NCBI RefSeq assembly: GCF_902499115.1
Contig: NZ_CABVPN010000026.1
Coordinates: forward strand, 1-64,000
Direction: 5' to 3'
Length of the DNA: 64,000 nt
DNA from: Burkholderia diffusa
Lineage (GTDB): Bacteria; Pseudomonadota; Gammaproteobacteria; Burkholderiales; Burkholderiaceae
Made by a program: the position numbers and the translations under genes. This document shows positions 27,125 to 35,642 of this stretch, piece by piece (the first letter of the stretch is position 1; each line of letters starts with the position of its first letter). Below the pieces are notes generated by a model. It was not told the origin of the DNA. It did no database searches and saw only the letters and a list, made by a program, of their open reading frames with translations.

Positions 27125-28966
27125 TCAGGCGGCGCCGCGCACGTCGAACTCGACCTTCCAGCGCTCGTCCGTGCCGCTCGGGATCGCCTCGAGTTCGAGC
27201 GTGCCGGCTTCGGTCACGCGCGCATGCAGCTTCACGGGCACGATCTCGCCGACCGTGCGCCCTTCGGCGGGCAGCGTCGCCTGGATTTCCTCGAGTTCCT
27301 GAAGTTCTTCCGGCGACCAGTAATCGAGCAGCGTGCCGACCTGGTCCTGGCGGCGCACCGACGATCCGAAGAAGCGGAACTGCACCGGCTCGCCGACGAC
27401 GAGGCCGAACTCCTGCGGCGGCAGCGCCGCGTCCGAGCCTTCCTCCATCCCGAACGGCGCGACGCACAGCGCCTGCACCGGCGGCTCCAGCCCCGGCACC
27501 GCGGGCATCGCCGACTCGATCGCGACGTAGTACGCACGCGCCGTGCCGCCGCGAATACGCACGCCACGGCCGCGCTTCACGTAACCGTAGTAAGCCGCGC
27601 CGCGCGCGACCGCCAGATCGAGATCGGCGCCTTCGAGCAGGCGGGCGGGCGGCGCGCCTTCGGCGGCGAGCCAGCTGTTGAGCGTATCGAGCACGCGTTG
27701 CGTGAGCAGCGTCGACTTGAACACGCCGCCGTTGAACAGCACGGCCGTCGGATGCAGGAACGTCGCGCCTTGCGGCAGCGTGCGCTGCACGCCTTCGAGC
27801 GTGTCGAGCGCCGCGACCTGGCGGCCGAGGAACGCCGCGAGATGGCGCGTGATGCCCGCGTCCTGCGCATACGGCAGGCCGAGTTGCGTCAGGCCGACGC
27901 GCGCGCGGCTCACCGGGCGCGCGGCCGCATCGACCTGCGGGAAGAAGCCTTCGAGGATCGTCTGCGTGAGTTCGGCGCGCGTGAGCTCCGTGCGGATCGA
28001 ACCGCCGATCAGCTTCGAGCCGCGACTCGGCACGACGAGCGGCACCGCATCGGTCGTCGGGTCGGACAGCAGCGTTTCCTTCGCGGAGCGGCATGCGTAG
28101 GTCAGCGCACGCAGTTGCCACGGATCCGCCTGCGTGCCCTGCTGCGCGAGCTTGCGCGCGACCACGTGCGCGAGCGCGAGGTCCATGTTGTCGCCGCCGA
28201 GCAGGATGTGCTCGCCGACCGCCACGCGATGCAGTTCCAGGTTGCCTTCGCGCTCGACCACCGCGATCAGCGACAGGTCGGTCGTGCCGCCGCCAACGTC
28301 CACGCACAGGATCAGGTCGCCGACCTGCACCTGCTTGCGCCAGCCGCCTTCGCTCTTCTGGATCCAGCTGTAGAGCGCCGCCTGCGGCTCCTCGAGCAGC
28401 GTCATCCGCGAATAACCGGCGGCACGCGCGGCTTCCGCCGTCAGTTCGCGCGCGGCCGGGTCGAACGACGCGGGGATCGTGACCGTCACGTCCTGGTCGG
28501 CGAACGGCGCGTCGGGATGCGCGTGATCCCACGCTTCGCGCAGGTGCGTCAGATAACGGATCGAGCTTTCCAGCGGCGACACGCGCGACACTTCGGGCGG
28601 CGCATCGCTCGGCAGAATCGCCGCGCGGCGGTCGACGCCCGGGTGGCACAGCCAGCTCTTCGCGCTCGAGACGAGGCGGATTGGCGTGCCCGCGCCGCGA
28701 GTGCGCGCCATTTCGCCGACCGCGAAGCCGCGCGAGGCCGTCCACGGCAGCGTCAGGTCGCCCTGCGTCAGCTCGCTTTCATGCGGAAGATAGAGGAACG
28801 ACGGCAGCAGGTCGCGCGACTCCAGCGCGCCGGGCGCGGTCAGCTGCGCGATCGGCAGCACCTGCTGCGTGATCTTTTCGCCGTCGCTCGCGGCGCTGTC
28901 GACGTACGACAGCGCGCAATGGGTCGTACCGAGGTCGATACCGATCGAATAGCGCGGATCGCTCAC
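27125..28966 (-). CDS. Hsp70-family protein, short form
   Basis: DnaK-superfamily protein of 613 residues. Phosphate 1 motif IGIDLGTTHCALSYV (8-22), phosphate 2 LCVDVGGGTTDLSLI, and LFNGGVFKSTLL in the adenosine-binding position are intact, so ATP binding is expected. The C-terminal 130 residues form a beta-type domain (PVQFRFFGSSVR, VGEIVPVKLHARVTEAGTLELEA) and end without a lid. It parallels the N-terminal two thirds of the downstream 926-residue protein, so the pair looks like an old duplication. It starts with a GTG overlapping the DUF2760 stop by four bases, with GGAGGTGG upstream, so translation is coupled. Confidence 0.9.
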   Translation of the reverse strand: MSDPRYSIGIDLGTTHCALSYVDSAASDGEKITQQVLPIAQLTAPGALESRDLLPSFLYLPHESELTQGDLTLPWTASRGFAVGEMARTRGAGTPIRLVSSAKSWLCHPGVDRRAAILPSDAPPEVSRVSPLESSIRYLTHLREAWDHAHPDAPFADQDVTVTIPASFDPAARELTAEAARAAGYSRMTLLEEPQAALYSWIQKSEGGWRKQVQVGDLILCVDVGGGTTDLSLIAVVEREGNLELHRVAVGEHILLGGDNMDLALAHVVARKLAQQGTQADPWQLRALTYACRSAKETLLSDPTTDAVPLVVPSRGSKLIGGSIRTELTRAELTQTILEGFFPQVDAAARPVSRARVGLTQLGLPYAQDAGITRHLAAFLGRQVAALDTLEGVQRTLPQGATFLHPTAVLFNGGVFKSTLLTQRVLDTLNSWLAAEGAPPARLLEGADLDLAVARGAAYYGYVKRGRGVRIRGGTARAYYVAIESAMPAVPGLEPPVQALCVAPFGMEEGSDAALPPQEFGLVVGEPVQFRFFGSSVRRQDQVGTLLDYWSPEELQELEEIQATLPAEGRTVGEIVPVKLHARVTEAGTLELEAIPSGTDERWKVEFDVRGAA

Positions 28967-29553
28967 AGTTCCACCTCCGCCGGTGCAACCACCGATGCGT
29001 CGTGACTGCCCGTCAGCTTCGGCAGGCGCACGTCGGCCACGCGCCAGCCGCGATGGCTGACCGTACCCGTGAACGGCGCGGAACCGACCACGTTGCCCGT
29101 CACGCGCACGGCCGTCGCGTCGAAGCCGGCCGGCAGCGTCACGCGGCTGCCTTCGGCTTCATCGCGCACCGGCACGATCGTGAAGTGCTCGCGCAGCGCA
29201 GCGCGGCAGCCGTCGTGCACGAGGCGTGCGGCAGCGCCGATGTCGGCGTCCGCATAGCCGGCGATGTCTTCCTCGACGAAGTCGATGAAGCGCGCATCGC
29301 GCTGCAACAGGCCGAGCAGTTGCAGCGCGGCTTGCGGGCTCGCTTCGCGCAGCTCGGGGGCCGGAGCCTTCACGGGCGCGGGCGCCGGAGCCGCGGCGGG
29401 GGCCGGCGCAACCGGCGCCGGGGCGACCGGTGCCGGGGCGCCGTCGCGCACGCGCAGCACGCCGGCCGCGAACTCGCGGTTGCCGATCACGGAGAAGAAC
29501 GTGCCGACGGCCAGCGACAGCCGGCCGAAGAAGGACAGGTTGGATTCGGGCAT
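28963..29553 (-). CDS. DUF2760 protein, first gene of the Hsp70 operon
   Basis: Protein of 196 residues. A short N-terminal amphipathic/hydrophobic stretch (SFFGRLSLAVGTFFSVIGN) is followed by an Ala-Pro-rich linker (about 38-66) with repeated APVAPAPVAPAP units, then a conserved globular domain with LLGLLQRDARFIDFVEEDIAGY and VRVTGNVVGSAPFTGTVSHRGWR. This is the DUF2760 pattern. It is the operon's first gene, with AGGAG before the ATG. The family has no assigned function; coupling to two Hsp70 proteins suggests an adaptor or client. The 269-bp gap upstream (29554-29822) shows nothing clear. Confidence 0.85.
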   Translation of the reverse strand: MPESNLSFFGRLSLAVGTFFSVIGNREFAAGVLRVRDGAPAPVAPAPVAPAPAAAPAPAPVKAPAPELREASPQAALQLLGLLQRDARFIDFVEEDIAGYADADIGAAARLVHDGCRAALREHFTIVPVRDEAEGSRVTLPAGFDATAVRVTGNVVGSAPFTGTVSHRGWRVADVRLPKLTGSHDASVVAPAEVEL

Positions 29554-29822
29554 GGGGTCTGGACTCCTGTGGGCTCGCGACACGGCGAGCATCTTGCCTG
29601 GGCGCCCGGTGGCGGCGTGCGATTGCGCACTGCCGCCGCCCGGCGCATGATTCGGGCGCGCCCTCTCGGGTGCGGAAAACCCGTATTTTGCCCTGTGGCG
29701 GGCGAACCGGGCAGAAGTTGGGGGACAGAACGCGGCGGCGCGCGGGTTTCGCGCCGCGCCGGATGCGTCGGACTGCCGGCTACAGGGTGACGGTCGGGTG
29801 ACGGTCGCGATGTTGCGGCGCG

Positions 29823-30263
29823 TCAGCGCGGCTTGCGGCGGCGCGCCGCCTTCGCCTCGAAATCGCGCGACAGCATGCCGAGCGTGACCTCCCCGAAGCG
29901 CGCAAGCAGCACCGCTTCGGCCTCCTTCAGCGTGGCCGACAGATGCGCGTTGACCGCCTGTTCGACCAGGCATTCGGGTGCATCCTCGGCCACCAGATCG
30001 GAAAATACCGGCGGCTCGCCCACCGCGCGATAGACGTCGAGCAGCGTGATGTCGTCGAGCGCGACGCTGAGCGCCCACCCGCCGCCATGCCCTTTCTCCG
30101 ACTGCACGTAGCCGCAGTCGCGCAGCCCGCCGAGCAATCGCCGCACGACGACCGGATTCGTGCACAGCATCGCCGCGATCGCCTCCGACGTCAGCGGGCC
30201 GTCGGCCTGGTCCATGTGGATCAGCGCATGCAGCATGCGCGACAAACGGCTATCGGTTCTCAC
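29823..30263 (-). CDS. Rrf2-family repressor without an Fe-S cysteine cluster
   Basis: Winged-helix regulator of 146 residues. The Rrf2 pattern is clear: TSEAIAAMLCTNPVVVRRLLGGLRDCGYV, then GGGWALSVALDDITLLDVYRAVGEP. In the effector region only one cysteine (C98, PECLVEQ) is present, so it cannot hold an IscR/NsrR-type cluster; it resembles CymR/YwnA members, which may sense by thiol oxidation or partner binding. Start is a GTG at 30263; the frame is open to 30326, but those codons overlap the operator. It is divergent from the thioredoxin-reductase-like gene, which it probably represses together with itself. Confidence 0.86.
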   Translation of the reverse strand: MRTDSRLSRMLHALIHMDQADGPLTSEAIAAMLCTNPVVVRRLLGGLRDCGYVQSEKGHGGGWALSVALDDITLLDVYRAVGEPPVFSDLVAEDAPECLVEQAVNAHLSATLKEAEAVLLARFGEVTLGMLSRDFEAKAARRRKPR

Positions 30264-30293
30264 GGACGGTTGGCTCCCACTCTCGAAACTTAT

Positions 30294-30334
30294 GAAGTTG
30301 CATGAATGATACCATCGGCCTATCATGCAACTTC
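30294..30334. promoter_or_regulatory. Operator: large inverted repeat between Rrf2 and reductase genes
   Basis: Perfect 12-base inverted repeat GAAGTTGCATGA (30294-30305) and TCATGCAACTTC (30323-30334), centres 29 bases apart, with partial further symmetry (TGATA/TATCA) inside. It covers the middle of the divergent intergenic region. It fits binding of two Rrf2 dimers on the same face of DNA, about three helical turns apart. Assignment to the adjacent Rrf2 protein is inference. Confidence 0.75.
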
Positions 30335-30406
30335 TCGTGTTTCATGAGTTGGCCGCCATCGGAGCACGTTCTTCGCTTGATACGGATTCAGGAAAGGGGT
30401 GAACAC

Positions 30407-31321
30407 ATGCAGAGCCATCATGAAGTGATCGTGATCGGCGGCAGCTTTGCCGGGCTGTCGGCCGCGATGCAGCTCGCACGCGCGCGGCGCCGCGTGCTCG
30501 TGATCGATGCCGGGCGGCCGCGTAATCGTTTTGCCGAACATGCGCACGGATTTTTCGGGCAGGACGGCAAGCCGCCTGCGCAGATCGTCGCGGAAGCCGC
30601 CGCGCAACTCGCGACCTATCCGACCGTGCAGCGGATCGCCGGCGAGGCGCGCACCGCCGAGCGCGATGCGAACGGCCGCTTTCACGTGACACTGGCGGAC
30701 GGCAGCCGTGCAAGCGCCGAGCGGCTGATCCTCGCGACCGGCATCCGCGACGAACTGCCCGCGCTGCCGGGGCTCGCGGAACGCTGGGGCGTCACCGTGC
30801 TGCATTGTCCGTATTGCCATGGCTACGAGGTGTCGGGCCGGCAACTCGGCGTGCTGGCGACGCATCCGCTTTCCGTGCATCAGGCGATCCTGATTCCGGA
30901 CTGGGGACCGACGACGTGGTTCACGCAACGCGTAGTCGAAGCGAACGAGGAGGAAGCCGCATTGCTCGCCGCGCGAGGCGTGCGTATCGAACGGTCGCCG
31001 GTCGTCGAGATCCTCGGCGAAGCGCCGCGGATCGACGCGCTGCGGCTCGCCGACGGGAAAGTCGTGCCGATCGATGCGTTGTTCATCGGCGCGCGCACGG
31101 AGATGGCGAGCGATCTCGCCCGACAGCTCGGCTGTGCGTTCGACGACGGGCCGCTGGGCACGGCGATTCGCGTCGATACGTGGAAGCAGACGAGCGTTCC
31201 CGGTGTGTTCGCGGCCGGCGATGCGTCGAGCCTGATGACGAATGCGACGTTCGCGTCGGCATCCGGCGTCGCGGCCGGCGTGGGCGCGCATCGGTCGTTG
31301 ATTTTCGGGCTCGACGCGTGA
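30407..31321 (+). CDS. Thioredoxin-reductase-like FAD/NAD(P) oxidoreductase
   Basis: Flavoprotein of 304 residues. The FAD motif VIGGSFAGLSAAMQLARARRR begins at residue 9, the redox-active CPYC (C134-C137) lies in the thioredoxin-reductase position, and the C-terminal FAD motif is GVFAAGDASS. Length is normal. Low-molecular-weight homologues accept various disulfides, and no thioredoxin is adjacent. The ATG at 30407 follows GGAAAGGGG; an upstream ATG at 30302 falls in the operator and is rejected. It is likely derepressed when the divergent Rrf2 protein is inactivated, suggesting a thiol or oxidative stress response. Confidence 0.86.
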   Translation: MQSHHEVIVIGGSFAGLSAAMQLARARRRVLVIDAGRPRNRFAEHAHGFFGQDGKPPAQIVAEAAAQLATYPTVQRIAGEARTAERDANGRFHVTLADGSRASAERLILATGIRDELPALPGLAERWGVTVLHCPYCHGYEVSGRQLGVLATHPLSVHQAILIPDWGPTTWFTQRVVEANEEEAALLAARGVRIERSPVVEILGEAPRIDALRLADGKVVPIDALFIGARTEMASDLARQLGCAFDDGPLGTAIRVDTWKQTSVPGVFAAGDASSLMTNATFASASGVAAGVGAHRSLIFGLDA

Positions 31322-31338
31322 AGTGAACGAAGCGGCGT

Positions 31339-31363
31339 GCGGGGTGACGCAGCGTCATCCCGC
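31339..31363 (+). terminator. Hairpin after the reductase gene
   Basis: Twelve-base arms GCGGGGTGACGC / GCGTCATCCCGC with one G-T wobble and a one-base spacer in the DNA (the centre pairs would open to form the loop), starting 17 bases after the stop. TTTCCC follows rather than a strong T-run. Probable weak terminator. Confidence 0.5.
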
Positions 31364-31489
31364 TTTCCCTGCGCGATGGCCCGGTCAACGCCAACCCCGT
31401 TCGCCGGGCAGGCATTCCCGCACGTCGATCCTCACAAACGCTTGTCGATATCCGAACATGCGTCGATGGATTCATCATGCGATGTGGTG

Positions 31490-31517
31490 TTTAATGCTCA
31501 GCAACATCAGCATTAAA
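31490..31517. promoter_or_regulatory. Perfect inverted-repeat operator just before the LysR gene
   Basis: Perfect 9-base inverted repeat TTTAATGCT / AGCATTAAA separated by 11 bases... measured 31490-31498 and 31509-31517 (spacer 10). The right arm ends 9 bases before the LysR ATG, so it overlaps the translation start region. It fits LysR-type autoregulation (T-N11-A style dyad). The 204-bp gap has no other recognisable element. Confidence 0.65.
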
Positions 31518-31526
31518 AGATACGAA

Positions 31527-32453
31527 ATGCTCGACCTCGACGATCTTCGACTCGTGCGCGCGATCGGCGCGTCGCACTCGTTGGCATCCGCCGCGCGCCT
31601 GCTCGACCTCACCCCGCCCGCGGTCACGATCCGCCTGCAGCGGATGGAGGCGCGACTCAATGTCCGGCTCGCCGTGCGGCGGCCGAAAGGGATCGCATTG
31701 ACCGACGAGGGTCAGCGGCTGTACCAGGAAGCCGTCGGGATTCTCGAGCGCGTCGAGGCACTGCCGGCCAACATCTCCGGCGATCACGGCGACGTGCAGG
31801 GCACGCTGCGCGTCGTCGCGCCGTTCGGCTTCGGGCGCAAGTACGTCGCGCGGATCGTGCGTGACGTGCAACGCGCGCATCCGAAGCTCGAAATCTCGCT
31901 GCACCTGTCGGAGAGTCCGCTGACCAGCGCGTCGGGGGCCGACGTGGTCGTCCATGTCGGCAGCCTGAAGTCGTCGTCGTGGATCGGCTATCCGCTCGCG
32001 CCCAACGAGCGCTTCCTGTGCGCGAGCCCCGGTTACGCGCGGCGCATCAACGAACTGGACCATCCGTCCGATCTCGCCCGCTACGACTGCCTGTGCCTGC
32101 GCGAAAACGACGAGGACGTTCCGCGCTGGCGCTTCTCGCAAGCCGGCGATGGCAAGGGCGAATCCAGGCGATCGGCGGTGATTCGCGTCACGGGCGCGCT
32201 TTCGTCGAACGACGGCACCGTCATCACCGACTGGGCACTGGCCGGGCTCGGCATCGTCGAACGCTCCGAGTGGGACGTCGCGCCGCTGCTGGCCAGCGGC
32301 AAGCTGGTCAGGCTGCTGCCCGACTGGCATCTGCCGCCCGCGCCAGTGACCGCGCTGCTGCCGTCGCGCACCGGCCGCTCCGCGCGACAACGGGTCTTCC
32401 TCGAAGCCGCGACGCGATTTTTCGATCCGCCGCCGTGGCGCGGCAAGGCATGA
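31527..32453 (+). CDS. LysR-family regulator
   Basis: LysR regulator of 308 residues. The N-terminal helix-turn-helix (1-60) reads LDDLRLVRAIGASHSLASAARLLDLTPPAVTIRLQRMEARL; the effector domain (about 90-295) follows with the usual periplasmic-binding-like alternation. The ATG at 31527 is chosen because LysR proteins start a few residues before the first helix. It is 113 bases upstream of the hydroxyaspartate dehydratase-like gene in the same direction, so control of the downstream amino-acid genes is likely. Effector unknown; D-threo-hydroxyaspartate or a related amino acid is a reasonable guess. Confidence 0.9.
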   Translation: MLDLDDLRLVRAIGASHSLASAARLLDLTPPAVTIRLQRMEARLNVRLAVRRPKGIALTDEGQRLYQEAVGILERVEALPANISGDHGDVQGTLRVVAPFGFGRKYVARIVRDVQRAHPKLEISLHLSESPLTSASGADVVVHVGSLKSSSWIGYPLAPNERFLCASPGYARRINELDHPSDLARYDCLCLRENDEDVPRWRFSQAGDGKGESRRSAVIRVTGALSSNDGTVITDWALAGLGIVERSEWDVAPLLASGKLVRLLPDWHLPPAPVTALLPSRTGRSARQRVFLEAATRFFDPPPWRGKA

Positions 32454-32566
32454 GCGGCTTCCCGCGATTAAATCGCGCTTAATGATCAATTTGGCACACG
32501 TTAAACACGCTGCTGGCCAAACACCCTACAGTGTTCGCTGTCGGCAAACCACCGAGGCAACGCACC

Positions 32567-33697
32567 ATGGGCATCCCGCTTCCGAATACCCCCGCCGCAT
32601 TGATCGACGTCGGTCGCATGCGTCATAACATCGCGCGCATGCAGGCGCATCTGGACGCGCTCGGCGTCAGGTTCCGGCCGCACGTGAAGACCACCAAATG
32701 CCAGCATGTCGTCGACGCGCAGATCGCGGCCGGTGCGCAGGGCATCACGGTGTCGACGCTTAAGGAGGCCGAACAATTCTTCGCGGGCGGCGTACGCGAC
32801 ATCGTCTATGCGGTCGGGATGATTCCCGCCAGGCTCGGCCAGGCGCTCGCGCTGCGCCGGCAGGGCTGCGACCTGAAGATCGTCGCCGACAGCCTGCAGA
32901 CCGCGCACGCCATCGCCGAATTCGGGCGCGAGCACGGCGAGCGCTTCGAAGTCTGGATCGAGGTCGACGTCGACGGTCACCGCTCGGGGATCGTGCCCGA
33001 CGACGACCTGCTGATCGACGTCGGCCGCGCGCTGGTCGACGGCGGGATGACGCTCGGCGGCGTGCTCGCGCATGCGGGCTCCAGCTACGACTACGACACC
33101 CGCGACGCGCTGGTCGCGATCGCCGAACAGGAGCGCAGCCGGACCGTGCGCGCCGCGGAGCGCCTCAGGGCCGCGGGGTTGCCCTGCCCGATCGTGAGCA
33201 TCGGTTCGACGCCGACCGCGTTGTCCGCGGAGCACCTCGACGGCGTGACGGAAGTCCGCGCGGGCGTGTACGTGCTGTTCGACCTCGTGATGCACAACGT
33301 CGGTGTGTGCGCGCTGTCCGACATCGCGCTGTCGGTGCTGACCACCGTCATCGGACACCAGGAAGAAAAAGGCTGGGCCATCGTCGACGCGGGCTGGATG
33401 GCGATGAGCCGCGATCGCGGCACGCAGCGGCAGGCGCGGGATTTCGGCTACGGGCAGGTGTGTACCGAAGACGGTGAAGTGCTCGGCGAGTACGTGATGA
33501 GCGCGGCCAACCAGGAGCACGGCATCGTGTCTCGCGCGGGAATGGCCGACACCGCGATCGCAAAGCGGTTTCCGATCGGCACCCGTTTGCGGATCCTCCC
33601 GAACCATGCATGCGCGACCGGTGCGCAGCACCCGGAATACCACGCGCTGGGCAGCGACGGCACCGTGCAGACCTGGCCGCGCTTCTACGGATGGTAG
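32567..33697 (+). CDS. DSD1-family PLP enzyme, D-threo-3-hydroxyaspartate dehydratase-like
   Basis: Fold-type III PLP enzyme of 376 residues (D-threonine aldolase / D-serine dehydratase DSD1 group). PLP lysine K41 lies in RPHVKTTK. The C-terminal metal site H347/C349 lies in PNHACATG, as in DSD1 and D-threo-hydroxyaspartate dehydratase. From memory the sequence most resembles the Delftia D-threo-3-hydroxyaspartate dehydratase (TLKEAEQFFA, GCDLK, IDGHRSG-like segments, VDAGWMAMSRDRGT). It would give oxaloacetate and ammonia. A 3-hydroxy-D-aspartate aldolase or D-serine dehydratase activity cannot be excluded. ATG at 32567 follows GAGG. Confidence 0.8.
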   Translation: MGIPLPNTPAALIDVGRMRHNIARMQAHLDALGVRFRPHVKTTKCQHVVDAQIAAGAQGITVSTLKEAEQFFAGGVRDIVYAVGMIPARLGQALALRRQGCDLKIVADSLQTAHAIAEFGREHGERFEVWIEVDVDGHRSGIVPDDDLLIDVGRALVDGGMTLGGVLAHAGSSYDYDTRDALVAIAEQERSRTVRAAERLRAAGLPCPIVSIGSTPTALSAEHLDGVTEVRAGVYVLFDLVMHNVGVCALSDIALSVLTTVIGHQEEKGWAIVDAGWMAMSRDRGTQRQARDFGYGQVCTEDGEVLGEYVMSAANQEHGIVSRAGMADTAIAKRFPIGTRLRILPNHACATGAQHPEYHALGSDGTVQTWPRFYGW

Positions 33698-33847
33698 GAC
33701 ACCTGAAGGCGACGACCAGTGCAGCGACGCATGTCGAACGACGAAACCGGCCACCGCACCCTCGCCCGATCGGAATTGACTATTTTTCCAAAACTATACA
33801 AACTTTAAAGATCGCGATTCGCATCGCATCCGACAGGCTCTCCCACC

Positions 33848-34819
33848 ATGCCGACTGACGCCCACCTCCTTCTTCTCGACCGGGATGTCGTCGAACCGGC
33901 CCTTCAAGCCGAACCGGTGATGGCGGCGGTGCGCGAAGCCTTCGTGCTGCACAGTCGACGTGCGGGGCGCGTGTTCCCGGTCGTGCGCGAAAGATTGCAC
34001 ACCGGCGGCGTGTTCGGCATCAAGTCCGGCGACGTCGCGGGCCAGGATCTGCTCGGCTTCAAGGCAGCCGGTTTCTGGCCCGGTAATCGAAGCCGGGGCG
34101 GCGAGCCGCATCAGGCGACGATCGCGCTGTTCGATCCGGCCACCGGCCGTCCGCTCTGCATCATGGACGGCAATGCGATCACCACCGCCCGGACCGGTGC
34201 GGCCGGCGGCCTCGGCCTGCAGGCGCTGGCACGCCGCGACAGTACCCGCATCTGCGTGTTCGGCACCGGCGTGCAGGCGCGCGTCCAGCTCGACTATGCG
34301 CTCAGTCTGCTGCCGCAACGGTGCTCGGTGCAGTATGTGAACGTCAGCGGCGAACCGGACGCGGTGTTCGAATCGGCATTCCGCGAACGTTGCGACATCC
34401 GTGTCGCACGGGACCGGAACGATGCCGTGGCCGACAGCGATGTGGTCATCACGGCAACGCCGGGCGGCGGCCCGCTGTTCGACGCGGACGCGGTTCAGCC
34501 CGGCACCCACCTGACCTGCGTCGGCGCGGACACTGCGGGCAAGCGCGAGCTTCCCGAAGGCGTATTGGCGCGCGCGCGCATTTTCGTGGACGATCGCGAG
34601 CAGGCGCGCAGCATCGGCGAATGCCAATGGGCGCCCGATCTGCCGCGTGCTGAAATCGGCGACGTGCTGGCCGGCACCGTGCCCGTTGATCGATCGCCGG
34701 ACGAGATCACCGTGTTCGACATGACGGGACTCGCGCTGCAAGACCTGACCGTTGCGCGTTTCCTGTACCGGCAGGCCCTCGAAAACGACGCGGGACGTTC
34801 GATCCCGTGGCCGTGGTGA
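33848..34819 (+). CDS. Ornithine cyclodeaminase/mu-crystallin family dehydrogenase
   Basis: NAD(P)-dependent enzyme of 323 residues of the OCD/mu-crystallin family. Landmarks: FGIKSGDV, AGGLGLQALARRD preceding the Rossmann motif VFGTGVQARVQLDYAL, and the catalytic aspartate in CVGADTAGKRELP. Members include imine reductases (pyrroline-2-carboxylate, iminosuccinate reductase) as well as cyclodeaminases. Beside a hydroxyaspartate-metabolising enzyme an iminosuccinate-type reductase is attractive, but this is inference. It follows the previous gene by 150 bp, so it may have its own promoter. It differs from the longer OCD at 22 kb. Confidence 0.8.
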   Translation: MPTDAHLLLLDRDVVEPALQAEPVMAAVREAFVLHSRRAGRVFPVVRERLHTGGVFGIKSGDVAGQDLLGFKAAGFWPGNRSRGGEPHQATIALFDPATGRPLCIMDGNAITTARTGAAGGLGLQALARRDSTRICVFGTGVQARVQLDYALSLLPQRCSVQYVNVSGEPDAVFESAFRERCDIRVARDRNDAVADSDVVITATPGGGPLFDADAVQPGTHLTCVGADTAGKRELPEGVLARARIFVDDREQARSIGECQWAPDLPRAEIGDVLAGTVPVDRSPDEITVFDMTGLALQDLTVARFLYRQALENDAGRSIPWPW

Positions 34820-34847
34820 ACGGCACTGCGTGGTATCTTCCATCGCC

Positions 34848-35570
34848 ATGCGCCTATCCAGAGTTTCCGCCCTCTCGTTCGATCTCGACGACACGCTTTG
34901 GCCGTTCGGACCGTCCGTCGAACGGGCCGAGGCGTCGCTGCATGCGTGGCTGATCGCGCACGCGCCCGCTACCGCGAGCGTCGTGCCCACGTCGCAGGCA
35001 CTGGGCCAGCTGCGCATCGAATACGAACGCTCGCGGCCGGACCTCGTCAGCGACTTTCGCGCGTTGCGCATCGGATCGATCCGGCTTGCGCTCGAACGCG
35101 CGAACGAAGACCTCACGCTGACCGACCGCGCGTACGACGTGTTCTATTCCATGCGAAACCAGGTCGAGTTCTTCGACGATGCATTGCCGGCGCTCGAGTG
35201 GTTGAGCGCGCGATTTCCGCTGATCGCGGTGACGAACGGCAATGCGGACCTTCGGCTGACCGGCGGCGGCGAGTTCTTCCGCGAAACGCTCAGCGCGCGT
35301 GCGTGCGGGTTCGCGAAACCCGAGCCGGAAATCTTCCATGCGGCCGCCGCGAAACTCGGCGTGCCTGCGGCGGAACTGCTCCACGTCGGCGACGACTTTC
35401 ACCTCGATATCGTCGGCGCGTTGAATGCGGGGCTGCAGGCAGCATGGGTCGTGCGCCACCCGGGGACGGAAGCGGAGCACGCCGCGCGACGTGCCCCGTC
35501 CCCGCATCTGACCGTTCGCGACTTGTCGGCGCTGTGCCGTGCGCTCGGCGGCCCCGTCGACGCGTCGTAA
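34848..35570 (+). CDS. HAD-family hydrolase
   Basis: HAD phosphatase of 240 residues. Motif I is FDLDDTLWP (nucleophile D12 and acid D14), motif II VTNGN, motif III the lysine in GFAKPEPEIF, and motif IV HVGDDFHLDIVGA. An alpha-helical C1 cap lies at about 20-110. It resembles YigB/HAD-IA small-molecule phosphatases. The ATG at 34848 is 29 bases after the OCD-family gene, so they are probably co-transcribed. Substrate not predictable. Confidence 0.87.
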   Translation: MRLSRVSALSFDLDDTLWPFGPSVERAEASLHAWLIAHAPATASVVPTSQALGQLRIEYERSRPDLVSDFRALRIGSIRLALERANEDLTLTDRAYDVFYSMRNQVEFFDDALPALEWLSARFPLIAVTNGNADLRLTGGGEFFRETLSARACGFAKPEPEIFHAAAAKLGVPAAELLHVGDDFHLDIVGALNAGLQAAWVVRHPGTEAEHAARRAPSPHLTVRDLSALCRALGGPVDAS

Positions 35571-35642
35571 CCGCGAGCCCGCAAGACTGCGAGTTCGCGC
35601 GGTCGAGGTCGATCGCCCCCATCGGCACGACCGACTACCGTT

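Noticed and set aside
24633..29005. Frames of 760-889 codons antisense to the two Hsp70 genes
   Set aside because: No recognisable motifs and composition-driven; Hsp70 signatures on the minus strand are unambiguous.
29554..29822. Possible non-coding RNA upstream of DUF2760
   Set aside because: No stable hairpin with T-run and no promoter elements that stand out.
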